Of a stretch of 5,868 nucleotides of DNA, positions 1 to 5,460 are shown one piece after another (within the stretch, counting starts at the first letter, position 1; each line of letters opens with the position of its first letter). A program made the translations under genes and the position numbers. Origin of the DNA: Desulfotomaculum sp. (GTDB lineage: Bacteria; Bacillota; Desulfotomaculia; Desulfotomaculales; Ammonificaceae); NCBI GenBank assembly GCA_012961725.1, contig DTYU01000090.1:1-5868 (forward strand), in the 5' to 3' direction. A model generated the notes under the pieces. It was given only the letters and a program-made list of their open reading frames with translations. It made no database searches and was not told the origin of the DNA.

Positions 1-71
1 ATGGTGTCCCCCTATTTTATGGTGTCCCCCTATTTTATAGTATGGTGTCCCCCTATTTTACGCCTGTCCCC
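1..71. repeat. Cluster of three 19-bp direct repeats plus a partial fourth core (GGGGACA-type)
   Basis: The unit ATGGTGTCCCCCTATTTTA occurs exactly at 1-19, 19-37 and 42-60. A fourth TGTCCCC core lies at 65-71, so cores start at 5, 23, 46 and 65. Read on the minus strand the core is GGGGACA, downstream of and overlapping the lonA stop. GGGGACA-type repeats are often scattered in Firmicute genomes and can accompany REP-associated tyrosine transposases (Y1 family). No transposase is visible, and the cluster is cut by the window edge, so that link is inference. The third copy provides the TAA stop of lonA at 58-60. Confidence 0.85.
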
Positions 72-2430
72 AGAGAACAGCCGGCACGTCTCCGGTCTCA
101 GAGAAGGTATGCGTCCTTTCATCATGAAGCGCCGTCCGCAAGACATCGTCCATATGACTGACCAAGATAAGACGGAGCTTGTTTTTGACCTGGGACGGGA
201 CCTCTTCCAGTTCCTTCTTGTTATCGAGCGGCAGGACAACGGTCTTAATACCGGCACGGTGCGCCGCCAAGATCTTCTCCTTGATTCCGCCGACGGGCAG
301 CACCCTTCCCCGGAGGGTGATCTCTCCGGTCATCGCGACATCATGGCGCACCTTGCGCCCGGTCAATGCTGAAGCGAGCGCCGTGGCCATCGTGATCCCA
401 GCTGAGGGTCCGTCCTTCGGTGTCGCCCCCTCGGGGATGTGGATGTGTACGTCATACTTCTCGTTGAAGTCCTCTTCAATCTCCAACTCTCGTGCCCGGG
501 ATCGGATAAAGCTGTACCCGGCCTGGGCCGACTCCCGCATGACCTCGCCCAACTTACCGGTTAAGATCAGGTTGCCCTTCCCCTTACATAGGGTTACCTC
601 GATCGACAAGGTATCCCCTCCGCTTTCGGTCCAGGCAAGACCAGTTGCGACACCCGTTTCGTCCTCCTTCTCCGCCACCCCGTACCTGTACTTCGGAATG
701 CCGAGGAGCCTCTCCGTATTTTGCCCCGTAACCCGGACCCGCGCCGACTTCCCGGAAACGATCAGTTTGGCCGTTTTGCGGCAGACCGCCGCTATCTGGC
801 GCTCCATGTTGCGCACGCCCGACTCGCGGGTGTACTCGCGGATCATCTTCCGGAGGGCGTTCTCCGAGATCGTCAACTGCTCCGTTGTCAGCCCGTGCTC
901 CTTGAGCTGCTTCGGAATCAGGTGCCGGACTGCGATCTGGACCTTTTCCTCTTCGGTGTAACCCGAAAGCTGGATTATCTCCATCCGGTCCCACAGCGGC
1001 CTTGGGATGTTATACGGGTAGTTTGCCGTGGTAATGAACAACACCTGCGAAAGGTCGAACGGGATCTCGATGTAATGATCCGAAAAGGTGTTGTTCTGTT
1101 CCGGGTCCAGCACCTCTAACAGCGCCGAAGCCGGGTCGCCCCGGAAATCGGTGCTCATCTTATCCACTTCGTCCAAGAGGAAGACCGGGTTCTTCGAACC
1201 GGCGTTGCGCATCCCTTGGATGATCCGCCCCGGCAGCGCGCCCACATACGTACGCCTGTGCCCACGGATCTCCGCCTCGTCCCGGACGCCCCCGAGCGAG
1301 ATGCGGACAAACTTGCGCTCGAGCGCTCTGGCGATCGAACGTCCCAGCGACGTCTTGCCGACACCCGGCGGTCCCACAAAGCAGAGGATCGGGCCCTTCA
1401 TGCTTTTGACCAGCTTCCGAATCGCTAAATACTCAAGGATGCGCTCCTTCGGCTCTTTAAGTGCGTAGTGGTCCTCTTCGAGGACCTTATGGGCGGCATC
1501 GATGTCGAGGCGGTCGCGCGTGGCCTTCGTCCACGGCAAGGCCAAGATCCAGTCAAGGTAGTTCCGTACCACCGTCGCTTCCGCCGCCATTGGCGGCATC
1601 TTTTCCAGCCGCTCAACCTCCTTGAGCGCCTTTTCCTCAACCTCCTTCGGCAGCTTGGCCTGCGCGATCCTCTCCCGGTACTCCTCTCCCTCGGCCTGGC
1701 GCTCATCCTTTTCGCCGAGTTCCCGCTGGATCGCCCTCATCTGCTCGCGCAGGTAATACTCCTTCTGCGTCTTCTCCATCTGCTTCCGCACCCGGATGTT
1801 TATCCGCCGCTCGAGTTCCACTATCTCCAGTTCACGGCCGATAATCGCGCATAGCTTCTCCAGGCGCACCGCCGCGTCCACCGCTTCCAGGAGTTCCTGT
1901 TTGTCCTCGATCTTAAGGGTCAGGTGGGAGGCGATGATATCCGCCAGCCGGCCCGGTTCGTCGATGCTCACCACTGATACCACCGTTTCCGGCGGGATGC
2001 GTTTCGAAAGTTTAACGTACTGCTCAAACTGGTGTACCAAATTGCGCATCAGGGCTTCTAAGTGGCTGCTCTTCGCCTGCTCTTCGTCAAACTGCTCGAC
2101 TTCGACCCGAAAAAACGGCTGATCCGATACGTAGCAGGAGACCTTCCCCCTGGCCAGACCCTCCACCAGCACCCGGATCGTCCCGCCAGGCAGCTTCAAC
2201 AACTGCTTGACCTCGGCCACGGTACCCACCTCAAAGATCTCTTCCGGTTTGGGATCGTCCGTCTGGGCGTCCCGCTGGGCCGCCAGAAAGATGTGCCTGT
2301 CGCGCAGCATCGTCTCATCGATGGCACGCACCGATTTCTCCCGGCCGACATCAAGATGAATCACCATGTATGGAAAGACCAAAACGCCCCGCAGCGGCAG
2401 AAGCGGTAAAATGCGCTTTCTTATCCCCAC
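58..2430 (-). CDS. lonA: ATP-dependent serine protease Lon (LonA), 790 aa
   Basis: Cytosolic AAA+ protease that unfolds and degrades misfolded and regulatory proteins. The order is an N-terminal Lon substrate-binding domain (about 1-200, opening near RILPLLPLRGVLVFP), a helical region rich in charged residues (about 200-245), an AAA+ module and a C-terminal Ser-Lys protease domain. Walker A is GPPGVGKT at 353-360, Walker B is FLLDE ending at D420-E421, sensor 1 lies in TAN near N470, and the arginine-finger candidate is R482 in DRME. The catalytic dyad is S676 in DGPSAG and K719 in GGIKEK, 43 residues apart as in E. coli (S679/K722). I chose the GTG at 2430 because AGGAGG at 2439-2444 lies 8 nt upstream; the GTG at 2439 overlaps that site and is an unlikely start. 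The family normally ends near residue 767. Here about 20 extra residues end in LWGQA, with the stop inside a repeat. It lies 137 bp downstream of lonB, probably with its own promoter. Confidence 0.97.
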   Translation of the reverse strand: MGIRKRILPLLPLRGVLVFPYMVIHLDVGREKSVRAIDETMLRDRHIFLAAQRDAQTDDPKPEEIFEVGTVAEVKQLLKLPGGTIRVLVEGLARGKVSCYVSDQPFFRVEVEQFDEEQAKSSHLEALMRNLVHQFEQYVKLSKRIPPETVVSVVSIDEPGRLADIIASHLTLKIEDKQELLEAVDAAVRLEKLCAIIGRELEIVELERRINIRVRKQMEKTQKEYYLREQMRAIQRELGEKDERQAEGEEYRERIAQAKLPKEVEEKALKEVERLEKMPPMAAEATVVRNYLDWILALPWTKATRDRLDIDAAHKVLEEDHYALKEPKERILEYLAIRKLVKSMKGPILCFVGPPGVGKTSLGRSIARALERKFVRISLGGVRDEAEIRGHRRTYVGALPGRIIQGMRNAGSKNPVFLLDEVDKMSTDFRGDPASALLEVLDPEQNNTFSDHYIEIPFDLSQVLFITTANYPYNIPRPLWDRMEIIQLSGYTEEEKVQIAVRHLIPKQLKEHGLTTEQLTISENALRKMIREYTRESGVRNMERQIAAVCRKTAKLIVSGKSARVRVTGQNTERLLGIPKYRYGVAEKEDETGVATGLAWTESGGDTLSIEVTLCKGKGNLILTGKLGEVMRESAQAGYSFIRSRARELEIEEDFNEKYDVHIHIPEGATPKDGPSAGITMATALASALTGRKVRHDVAMTGEITLRGRVLPVGGIKEKILAAHRAGIKTVVLPLDNKKELEEVPSQVKNKLRLILVSHMDDVLRTALHDERTHTFSETGDVPAVLWGQA

Positions 2431-2438
2431 CTGTAGCA

Positions 2439-2444
2439 CCTCCT
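2439..2444 (-). promoter_or_regulatory. Ribosome binding site of lonA
   Basis: AGGAGG on the minus strand lies 8 nt before the GTG at 2430. It decides the start: the in-frame GTG at 2439 shares a base with this Shine-Dalgarno sequence, so it would have no binding site of its own. Confidence 0.85.
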
Positions 2445-2484
2445 AAGTTATCGGGCTCGCTCACCTGCTGACTGATTATTATTT

Positions 2485-2514
2485 ATTTTAGCACAGGATA
2501 GATAGGCGTGCCAC
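2485..2514 (-). promoter_or_regulatory. Putative lonA promoter -10 with overlapping CIRCE-like inverted repeat
   Basis: The minus strand has TAAAAT (2485-2490), one mismatch from the sigma-A -10 box. The -35 is poor: GTGGCA at an 18-bp spacing. Overlapping it on the plus strand are TTAGCACAG (2488-2496), a 9-nt spacer, then GCGTGCCAC (2506-2514). Against the HrcA operator CIRCE (TTAGCACTC-N9-GAGTGCTAA), 13 of 18 arm positions match and the spacer is the right length. True CIRCE sites are usually much better conserved, so HrcA control is only a possibility. The promoter call rests on the -10 alone. Confidence 0.4.
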
Positions 2515-2567
2515 AGGAATAAACCCCTTCAAAAGCAAGAAAATGTCGTATTTGGGAATTTATTCGC

Positions 2568-4274
2568 CTAAAAAGTTGCTTTAGCGCTGTAGGGCAAGGC
2601 TGTCCGGCTGTACCTCTCTTCGGCTGCACTTTGCCCGGTCCTCTTCTCGCCAAGCAGCGCTTCCCGCATCACCTCCTCCAGGCGTTCGACCGGGATGATT
2701 TCGATGCCGCTGAAGTTCTCAAGCAGCCGCTGGTTGTTCTCCCGCGGGATCAAGACCCGCCCCGCTCCGGCCTGTGCGGCTGCCGCAACCTTGGCGACGA
2801 TCCCCCCTACGGGCTTTATCATCCCGCGGATGGAAAGCTCCCCGGTAAGCGCCACCCGGTTGTCCACCGGGACGCCGGCAAGCGCCGAGTAGACCGCCGT
2901 CGCCACCGCCACCCCCGCCGACGGCCCATCGACCGGTATCCCGCCCGGGAAGTTGACATGGATGTCGTAATCCGCCGGTTCTACGCCCATGACGTGCCGC
3001 AGCGCCGTCAAAACGTTCTCCACCGCGCTTTTTGCCGAGCTTTTTCGGCGCATGCGCCTCCCCGTACCCTGAAATTCCTCCTCATCCACCACTCCCGTCA
3101 CATTCAGGGCGCCCTGCCCCTTCCCCGTCGGGAGCGCGGAGGCCTCGATCTCCAAAACGGTGCCGGCGTTCGGCCCGCAGACCGCCAACCCCGCCGCCAG
3201 CCCGACCGCCGGCTGTGCCGGCAGCCTCTCCAGATGGCGCGGATTGTACTGCCCGCAGGTGACCACCCATTCCATATCGGCGACGGTGATTGCCGGTCGC
3301 CCTTCAGCGATGGCCACACCGGCCGCCAACTGCACCATGTTCACCGCCTCCCGCCCGTTCGCGGCGTACTTGGTTACCACCTCCAAGACCCCGTCCTCCG
3401 CCTCAAGCCCGATGCGCCTGACGGCGTTGGCGGCGATCACCGTTATCTCAGCAGGGGTAAGCGGCCGGAAAAAGACCTCCACGCAACGCGACCGGATAGC
3501 GGGGGAGATCTCATCCGGCTGGCGGGTGGTCGCCCCGACCAGGCGGAAGTCCGCCGGCAGCCCGTTCTGGAAGATGTCGTGGATATGCGCGGGGGTGTTG
3601 GGATCTTCCGGGTTGTAATACGCGCTTTCAAGGAAGACGCGCCGGTCCTCAAGCACCTTCAGCAGCTTGTTCATCTGGACGGGGTGCAGTTCCCCGATCT
3701 CGTCGAGGAAGAGGATGCCGCCATGCGCCCTGGTCACCGCTCCGGGTTTGGGCTGCGGCACCCCGGCAACGCCTAACGGACCTGCCCCCTGGTATATCGG
3801 GTCATGCACCGAACCGATCAATGGGTCGGCGATGCCCCGCTCGTCAAAACGCGCCGTGGTGGCGTCGATTTCAACGAACTTCGCGTCCTGTTTGAAAGGG
3901 GAATGCTCATTCTTCTTGGCCTCTTCCAAGATCAAGCGGGCGGCCGCCGTTTTGCCGATCCCGGGCGGGCCGTAGAGCAGAACGTGCTGGGGGTGCGGGC
4001 CGCAGAGCGCCGCCCTGAGTGCTTTCACCGCCTCCTCCTGCCCGACCACCTCCCGTAGGCTCCGCGGCCGCGTCTTCTCGGCAAGCGGCTCGGTAAGCGA
4101 AATCGACCTTAACTGGCGCAGCCTCTCAGACTCGCGGCTGCTGTCGCGCCGCACCGCCACCTTCCCGCCCTGCTGGGCACGCAGCAGGTTCCAGAAATAC
4201 AGCCCGATGACTATTCCGAAAAAGACCTGGATTACAGCCAGAATACCGGCGAGCCCCCCGGGAAACTCAGCCAC
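2568..4274 (-). CDS. lonB: LonB, membrane-anchored Lon-family ATP-dependent protease, 568 aa
   Basis: Bacterial LonB-type protease as in Bacillus subtilis (about 550 aa), where it is associated with the forespore during sporulation. It lacks the large N-terminal LonA domain. Instead it opens with one hydrophobic segment (about 8-31) that should anchor it in the membrane, followed by a charged linker. The AAA+ module has Walker A GPPGIGKT at 102-109, Walker B ILFLDE at 187-192 and a GATT sensor-1 region at 247-250. The Lon protease domain carries S452 in VDGPSAG and K495 in GGIVAK, the expected 43 residues apart. The GTG start at 4274 is supported by AGGAGG 7 nt upstream. The last 25 or so residues look like a variable tail. 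lonA follows after 137 bp with no clear terminator between, so readthrough into lonA is likely. The common upstream neighbour clpX is absent; a tRNA and toxin-antitoxin block sits there instead. Confidence 0.95.
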   Translation of the reverse strand: MAEFPGGLAGILAVIQVFFGIVIGLYFWNLLRAQQGGKVAVRRDSSRESERLRQLRSISLTEPLAEKTRPRSLREVVGQEEAVKALRAALCGPHPQHVLLYGPPGIGKTAAARLILEEAKKNEHSPFKQDAKFVEIDATTARFDERGIADPLIGSVHDPIYQGAGPLGVAGVPQPKPGAVTRAHGGILFLDEIGELHPVQMNKLLKVLEDRRVFLESAYYNPEDPNTPAHIHDIFQNGLPADFRLVGATTRQPDEISPAIRSRCVEVFFRPLTPAEITVIAANAVRRIGLEAEDGVLEVVTKYAANGREAVNMVQLAAGVAIAEGRPAITVADMEWVVTCGQYNPRHLERLPAQPAVGLAAGLAVCGPNAGTVLEIEASALPTGKGQGALNVTGVVDEEEFQGTGRRMRRKSSAKSAVENVLTALRHVMGVEPADYDIHVNFPGGIPVDGPSAGVAVATAVYSALAGVPVDNRVALTGELSIRGMIKPVGGIVAKVAAAAQAGAGRVLIPRENNQRLLENFSGIEIIPVERLEEVMREALLGEKRTGQSAAEERYSRTALPYSAKATF

Positions 4275-4281
4275 GGCCTTC

Positions 4282-4287
4282 CCTCCT
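4282..4287 (-). promoter_or_regulatory. Ribosome binding site of lonB
   Basis: AGGAGG on the minus strand, 7 nt upstream of the GTG at 4274. It fixes that GTG as the start of LonB. Confidence 0.85.
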
Positions 4288-4292
4288 CGCTA

Positions 4293-4313
4293 AACGTGCA
4301 ACGTTCGACGTTC
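4293..4313. repeat. Three tandem imperfect 7-nt units (AACGTTC family)
   Basis: On the plus strand AACGTGC (4293-4299), AACGTTC (4300-4306) and GACGTTC (4307-4313) follow without gaps. They lie in the untranslated leader of lonB, just upstream of the ribosome binding site. The function is unknown. Confidence 0.7.
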
Positions 4314-4321
4314 TGTGTTTA

Positions 4322-4398
4322 AGATCAGAATCCAGAATTTAGGAGTCAAAATTCAGAATAAAGAAGGGATGCCTCCTGACTCCTGTCTGGCGACTTCT
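4322..4398. repeat. Degenerate tandem array with 7-nt period (about 11 units)
   Basis: Reading in steps of seven from 4322 gives AGATCAG, AATCCAG, AATTTAG, GAGTCAA, AATTCAG, AATAAAG, AAGGGAT, then pyrimidine-richer units GCCTCCT, GACTCCT, GTCTGGC and GACTTCT. The first six share a loose (A/G)AnTCAG pattern; later ones share GnCTnCT. AGGAGTC at 4341-4347 is the complement of GACTCCT at 4378-4384, so two blocks of the array are partly inverted relative to each other. The array fills most of the lonB leader and separates a candidate promoter from the gene. It resembles dispersed CAGAATTC-type intergenic repeats of some GC-rich Firmicutes; that comparison is from memory and unchecked. Confidence 0.55.
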
Positions 4399-4406
4399 AT
4401 CAGGTG

Positions 4407-4436
4407 TAGTATTGCTAAGTTTTCCCGGTTTTATCC
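4407..4436 (-). promoter_or_regulatory. Candidate forespore-type (sigma F/G) promoter for lonB
   Basis: On the minus strand GGATA (4432-4436), 18 bp, then AATACTA (4407-4413). This resembles the sigma-G/sigma-F pattern (-35 near GnATA, -10 near CATAnTA), with one mismatch in each box. It is attractive because B. subtilis lonB is transcribed in the forespore. No convincing sigma-A promoter was found between the upstream terminators and lonB. The match is short and could be chance. Confidence 0.3.
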
Positions 4437-4493
4437 AAACAGCTTGCTCTTTGAGACTCCCAAAATTTCATAAGGGCGTGGCTTCCTAAGAAC

Positions 4494-4518
4494 AAAAAAA
4501 CCGCCTGAATACGGCGGT
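4494..4518 (-). terminator. Second intrinsic terminator after the toxin-antitoxin operon
   Basis: On the minus strand the stem ACCGCC/GGCGGT (4513-4518 with 4500-4505) has a 7-nt loop and is followed by seven Ts (4500-4494, the last A of the run also pairing). It lies about 20 bp beyond the first terminator. The upstream tRNA-Asn copy does not have this second hairpin. It should insulate lonB from the TA transcript. Confidence 0.8.
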
Positions 4519-4533
4519 GCACAGCGGCGAAGC

Positions 4534-4567
4534 AAAAAAACCCGCGAAGCCTTGACTTTCGCGGGTT
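4534..4567 (-). terminator. Intrinsic terminator downstream of pseudo-tRNA-Asn
   Basis: A perfect 10-bp stem AACCCGCGAA/TTCGCGGGTT (4567-4558 with 4548-4539) with a 9-nt loop is followed by a run of seven Ts (4540-4534). Stem and loop are identical to the terminator of the intact tRNA-Asn at 5415-5447. Here it would end the toxin-antitoxin transcript after the pseudo-tRNA. Confidence 0.9.
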
Positions 4568-4580
4568 CGAAGAATTCAAC

Positions 4581-4655
4581 CGGCTCCGCGAGCAGGATTC
4601 GAACCTGCAACCCTCCGGTCAACAGGCGGACGCTCCACCGTTGGGCTATCGAGGA
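4581..4655 (-). pseudogene. Degenerate tRNA-Asn (GTT) copy
   Basis: This 75-nt segment aligns without gaps to the intact tRNA-Asn at 5461-5535, with seven substitutions. They create an acceptor mismatch (T4 opposite C), a D-stem C-A mismatch, a C-C mismatch at the end of the anticodon stem, and G for A just 3' of the GTT anticodon. The 3' end reads CCG instead of CCA. The T-arm (GCAGG, TTCGAAT, CCTGC) and the 3' acceptor strand are unchanged. Six of the seven changes fall in the 5' two-thirds and the seventh is the last base. Charging as a normal tRNA is unlikely. Its first 10 nt overlap the end of the toxin gene and include the TAG stop. An alternative is a still-folded tRNA-like element in the toxin mRNA 3' UTR. 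Confidence 0.88.
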
Positions 4656-5089
4656 ACGGGCCGGCCCCAGCCACCGTCCTCCAGCATGGCCAACAACTCT
4701 GCGGTGGTATATACCGTCACCCCCGGAATCCCCCGAAGATCGTGGTCGTTGCTCCATATCGGGCACCGCAACGCCAGGGCCAGTGCCAGGAGCGGCACGT
4801 CATCAGGATCGCGGCCGCCGACCAGCTCCCGTGCCTCTGCGGTGTGTGATGCGTACCCTCCAGGACTGACAACGGTTATAGGCAGGAGGGCAAGGACAGC
4901 TCTCATCGCGGGCAGGTCAAGACCTTTCTTATCCGCCAGCACCGGCAGATACTTCTCTACATCCGCCAGCACCGGTTCCACCGTAACAAAGTCCAACTTT
5001 TCGGCCAAAAAAATCCTACCCGCCTTGCCGCCCATCACGGCTGACAGAACGGGATTAGCGTCTACGGCAAGCCTTCCGGAAAACCTCAA
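4646..5089 (-). CDS. PIN-domain (VapC-like) toxin, 147 aa
   Basis: Predicted metal-dependent endoribonuclease toxin of a type II TA module; many VapC-family PIN toxins cleave tRNA or rRNA. The acidic PIN residues are visible: D10 in LAVDAN with N12, E45 (or E38), D94 and D97 in RDPDDVPLLALA, and D115/D117 in SNDHDL. The length fits a single PIN domain (130-150 aa). The start is TTG at 5089, inside the antitoxin gene, giving a 35-nt overlap. An in-frame TGA just upstream (5099-5101) rules out a much longer form. A GAGGAAG sequence lies rather far upstream, so translational coupling to the antitoxin is likely. The last residues (about VPR) and the TAG stop come from the duplicated pseudo-tRNA, so the original C-terminus may have differed. 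The PIN assignment is strong; target RNA and exact start are unknown. Confidence 0.88.
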   Translation of the reverse strand: MRFSGRLAVDANPVLSAVMGGKAGRIFLAEKLDFVTVEPVLADVEKYLPVLADKKGLDLPAMRAVLALLPITVVSPGGYASHTAEARELVGGRDPDDVPLLALALALRCPIWSNDHDLRGIPGVTVYTTAELLAMLEDGGWGRPVPR

Positions 5090-5318
5090 AATCGGCCATC
5101 ACTTCCTCTTCGGTCACGCCCTTCTCCTCGTGCTCCCGCGCGAGCTTCACCATCAGCGTCTTCAGAGCCGCCGCGCGCAGTTGATCGTCCGCGCAGGCAT
5201 CCTCCCATGGCACGAAGTACCCGGCAGGTCTGCCTTTCCGCAGGACCAGAACGCTGCGCCCTTCCCTGATAAGCTGCGTGACCCTGGCCTTGAAGTCCCG
5301 CACCGACATCAGCTCCAC
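5055..5318 (-). CDS. Phd/YefM-like antitoxin, 87 aa
   Basis: Predicted antitoxin that binds the PIN toxin and represses the operon. The N-terminal part reads MSVRDFKARVTQLIREG (M4 onwards) and then VLVLRKGRPAGYFVPW at about 23-38, the typical Phd/YefM fold with its conserved R-G-x-P-A turn before the strand. The C-terminal half (about 40-87) is charged and helical, with acidic TEEEVMADFE, as expected for the toxin-binding tail. The GTG start at 5318 is supported by GGAGGTGA 8 nt upstream. The ATG three codons on (5309) is less well placed. A longer reading frame to 5459 runs through the promoter and terminator and is rejected. The gene overlaps the toxin by 35 nt. Antitoxins of this kind are usually degraded by Lon or Clp; two Lon-family genes lie just downstream, but a functional link is inference. 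Confidence 0.85.
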   Translation of the reverse strand: MELMSVRDFKARVTQLIREGRSVLVLRKGRPAGYFVPWEDACADDQLRAAALKTLMVKLAREHEEKGVTEEEVMADFEVFRKACRRR

Positions 5319-5323
5319 TGTGG

Positions 5324-5331
5324 TCACCTCC
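5324..5331 (-). promoter_or_regulatory. Ribosome binding site of the antitoxin
   Basis: GGAGGTGA on the minus strand, with GGAGG 8 nt from the GTG at 5318. It selects that GTG over the long upstream extension of the frame. Confidence 0.8.
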
Positions 5332-5339
5332 CTGACTAC

Positions 5340-5369
5340 ATTGTACAACAGGAGGAAGGAAAAAGACAA
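5340..5369 (-). promoter_or_regulatory. Toxin-antitoxin operon promoter with palindromic operator candidate
   Basis: On the minus strand TTGTCT (5364-5369), an 18-bp spacer, then TACAAT (5340-5345): 4/6 and 5/6 matches to sigma-A boxes. The perfect 8-bp palindrome TTGTACAA (5341-5348) covers the -10. This is where a Phd/YefM-type autorepressor would be expected to bind. The predicted start of transcription is near 5333, giving a leader of about 15 nt that contains the ribosome binding site. Confidence 0.6.
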
Positions 5370-5414
5370 CGCGTAAGAGCAGATACTCAAAGAAGCGGCG
5401 CACAGCGGCGAAGC

Positions 5415-5447
5415 AAAAAACCCGCGAAGCCTTGACTTTCGCGGGTT
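5415..5447 (-). terminator. Intrinsic terminator of tRNA-Asn
   Basis: A 10-bp stem AACCCGCGAA/TTCGCGGGTT (5447-5438 with 5428-5419) with a 9-nt loop, then six Ts (5420-5415). It lies 14 nt after the tRNA CCA and ends the monocistronic tRNA-Asn transcript before the TA promoter. Confidence 0.92.
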
Positions 5448-5460
5448 CGGAGTGTTCAAC

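Larger units (their letters stand above)
4514..4659 (-). repeat. Direct repeat, downstream copy (pseudo-tRNA-Asn plus terminator)
   Basis: This 146-bp block matches 5395-5539 in the same orientation, with 11 substitutions and one single-A indel by manual alignment (about 92 percent identity). It holds a GC-rich tail, a terminator, a short spacer and a decayed tRNA-Asn. Homology stops at 4659, inside the last codons of the toxin gene. The two copies are about 880 bp apart and bracket the TA operon. Confidence 0.9.

Noticed and set aside
1..60. CRISPR array
   Set aside because: The repeats are 19 bp and nearly contiguous (one pair overlaps by 1 bp, the other is 4 bp apart), with no spacers of CRISPR size.
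1..372. Plus-strand open frame with a repeated MVSPYF peptide
   Set aside because: The repetition comes from the 19-bp DNA repeats, and the rest is antisense to the conserved lonA coding sequence.
2515..2567. Intrinsic terminator between lonB and lonA
   Set aside because: No GC-rich hairpin followed by a T-tract on the minus strand was found, so readthrough is assumed.
179..3975. Many long antisense or out-of-frame open frames across lonA and lonB
   Set aside because: High-GC shadow frames. The minus-strand Lon frames carry full catalytic motifs, and none of the shadows resembles a known family.
4417..4475. An 18-codon minus-strand frame (starting MKFWESQ) between the terminators and lonB
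   Set aside because: Its binding site is poor and badly spaced, it shows no recognisable similarity, and it overlaps the candidate lonB promoter.
4431..4766. Minus-strand open frame of 111 codons across the pseudo-tRNA
   Set aside because: It crosses two terminators and the tRNA-like element, and overlaps the PIN gene in another frame.
5319..5459. N-terminal extension of the antitoxin frame to 5459, including a hydrophobic stretch that looks like a membrane segment
   Set aside because: It runs through the tRNA-Asn terminator and the TA promoter and has no ribosome binding site. The strong GGAGGTGA before the GTG at 5318 fixes the start.
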